From Sodalis sp. dw_96 (GTDB lineage: Bacteria; Pseudomonadota; Gammaproteobacteria; Enterobacterales; Enterobacteriaceae), in assembly GCF_018449575.1 (NCBI RefSeq), contig NZ_JAAVUT010000006.1, forward strand, positions 62,001 to 126,000: a stretch of DNA of 64,000 bases, written 5' to 3'. The position numbers and the translations under genes are program-made. Positions 63,926 to 64,000 of the stretch are shown piece after piece. Numbering within the stretch: the first letter of the stretch is position 1; each line of letters starts with the position of its first letter. Under the pieces are notes generated by a model. The model had not been told where the DNA came from and ran no database searches. It saw nothing but the letters and a program-made list of their open reading frames with translations.

Positions 63926-64000
63926 TTATTTATTGGCGCTGTTTGCCAGGCGCTTGGCTGAATGCCGTGCCAGCAGCACATACGCGCTGCTGCCGATGAC
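63926..64000 (-). CDS. bcsB: BcsB C-terminus (gene begins outside the window)
   Basis: The minus strand enters the window in frame and reads VIGSSAYVLLARHSAKRL, then a stop at 63926-63928. A hydrophobic stretch followed by Arg/Lys-rich residues is the C-terminal transmembrane anchor of BcsB, expected directly upstream of bcsC. Only 24 codons are visible, so the assignment rests mainly on gene order. Confidence 0.7.
   Translation of the reverse strand, partial: VIGSSAYVLLARHSAKRLANSANK

Overview
The window looks like chromosomal DNA of a nitrogen-fixing member of the Enterobacterales. Three things suggest this: the enterobacterial gene types and order (eptB followed by tRNA-Pro(CGG), mdtG, malZ, kdpFABCD, dppABCDF), high similarity of many products to E. 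coli counterparts as I recall them, and an anfHDGK Fe-only nitrogenase cluster. Decayed genes and dispersed palindromic repeats would fit a Sodalis/Pectobacteriaceae-like lineage, but the genus cannot be fixed from the sequence alone.

Layout. 1-5.8 kb holds small enzymes (isochorismatase-like hydrolase, two VOC proteins, a YjlB-like cupin, a nitroreductase) around two orphan AT-rich genes (1.5-3.3 kb). 6.2-8.9 kb holds mdtG and the ohrR-ohr peroxide system. 9-11.1 kb holds eptB and tRNA-Pro. 11.5-14.5 kb holds a tiny secreted protein, an SDR enzyme and a trehalase. 14.8-17.1 kb is a decayed patch: an AraC fragment, a TonB fragment and a broken peptide-export ABC gene. 17.4-24.7 kb is kdpFABCD with a KdpE-box-like site but no kdpE. 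24.8-27.5 kb is malZ followed by a 108-bp tandem repeat. 27.5-32.8 kb is an archaic (Csu-type) chaperone-usher pilus operon. 33.2-37.2 kb is an AT-rich four-gene operon (alpha-oxoamine synthase, GNAT, putative methyltransferase, free-standing adenylation enzyme) that looks like a small biosynthetic cluster of unknown product. 37.4-40.7 kb holds oxyanion (molybdate/tungstate) transport genes, a molbindin and modD. 41-50.4 kb is the Fe-only nitrogenase region. 51-58.3 kb holds an amidotransferase and dppABCDF. 58.4-64 kb is the end of a bcs cellulose operon (bcsB fragment, bcsC, bcsD, bcsZ).

The nitrogenase region reads as one regulatory circuit. anfH has a textbook -24/-12 sigma-54 promoter preceded by GTAC-N6-GTAC dyads of the VnfA/AnfA type. 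anfA, the activator gene, lies downstream with its own sigma-54-like promoter, immediately preceded by a ModE-like operator. A second ModE-like operator sits before the gene for the neighbouring Mo/W-binding protein. The simplest reading is that molybdenum, through ModE, shuts off both the alternative nitrogenase activator and oxyanion uptake. Directly after anfA, with one base between, is a second enhancer-binding-protein gene that has lost the GAFTGA loop, the Walker B aspartate, one arginine finger and the GAF domain but keeps Walker A and the DNA-binding helix. It is the most unusual gene here and may encode a modulator that assembles with AnfA. Two genes between anfK and anfO (a small helical protein and a PNPOx-fold protein) are further candidates for Fe-only nitrogenase accessory functions.

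All calls come from reading translations and motifs by eye. No database search, alignment or composition calculation was run.
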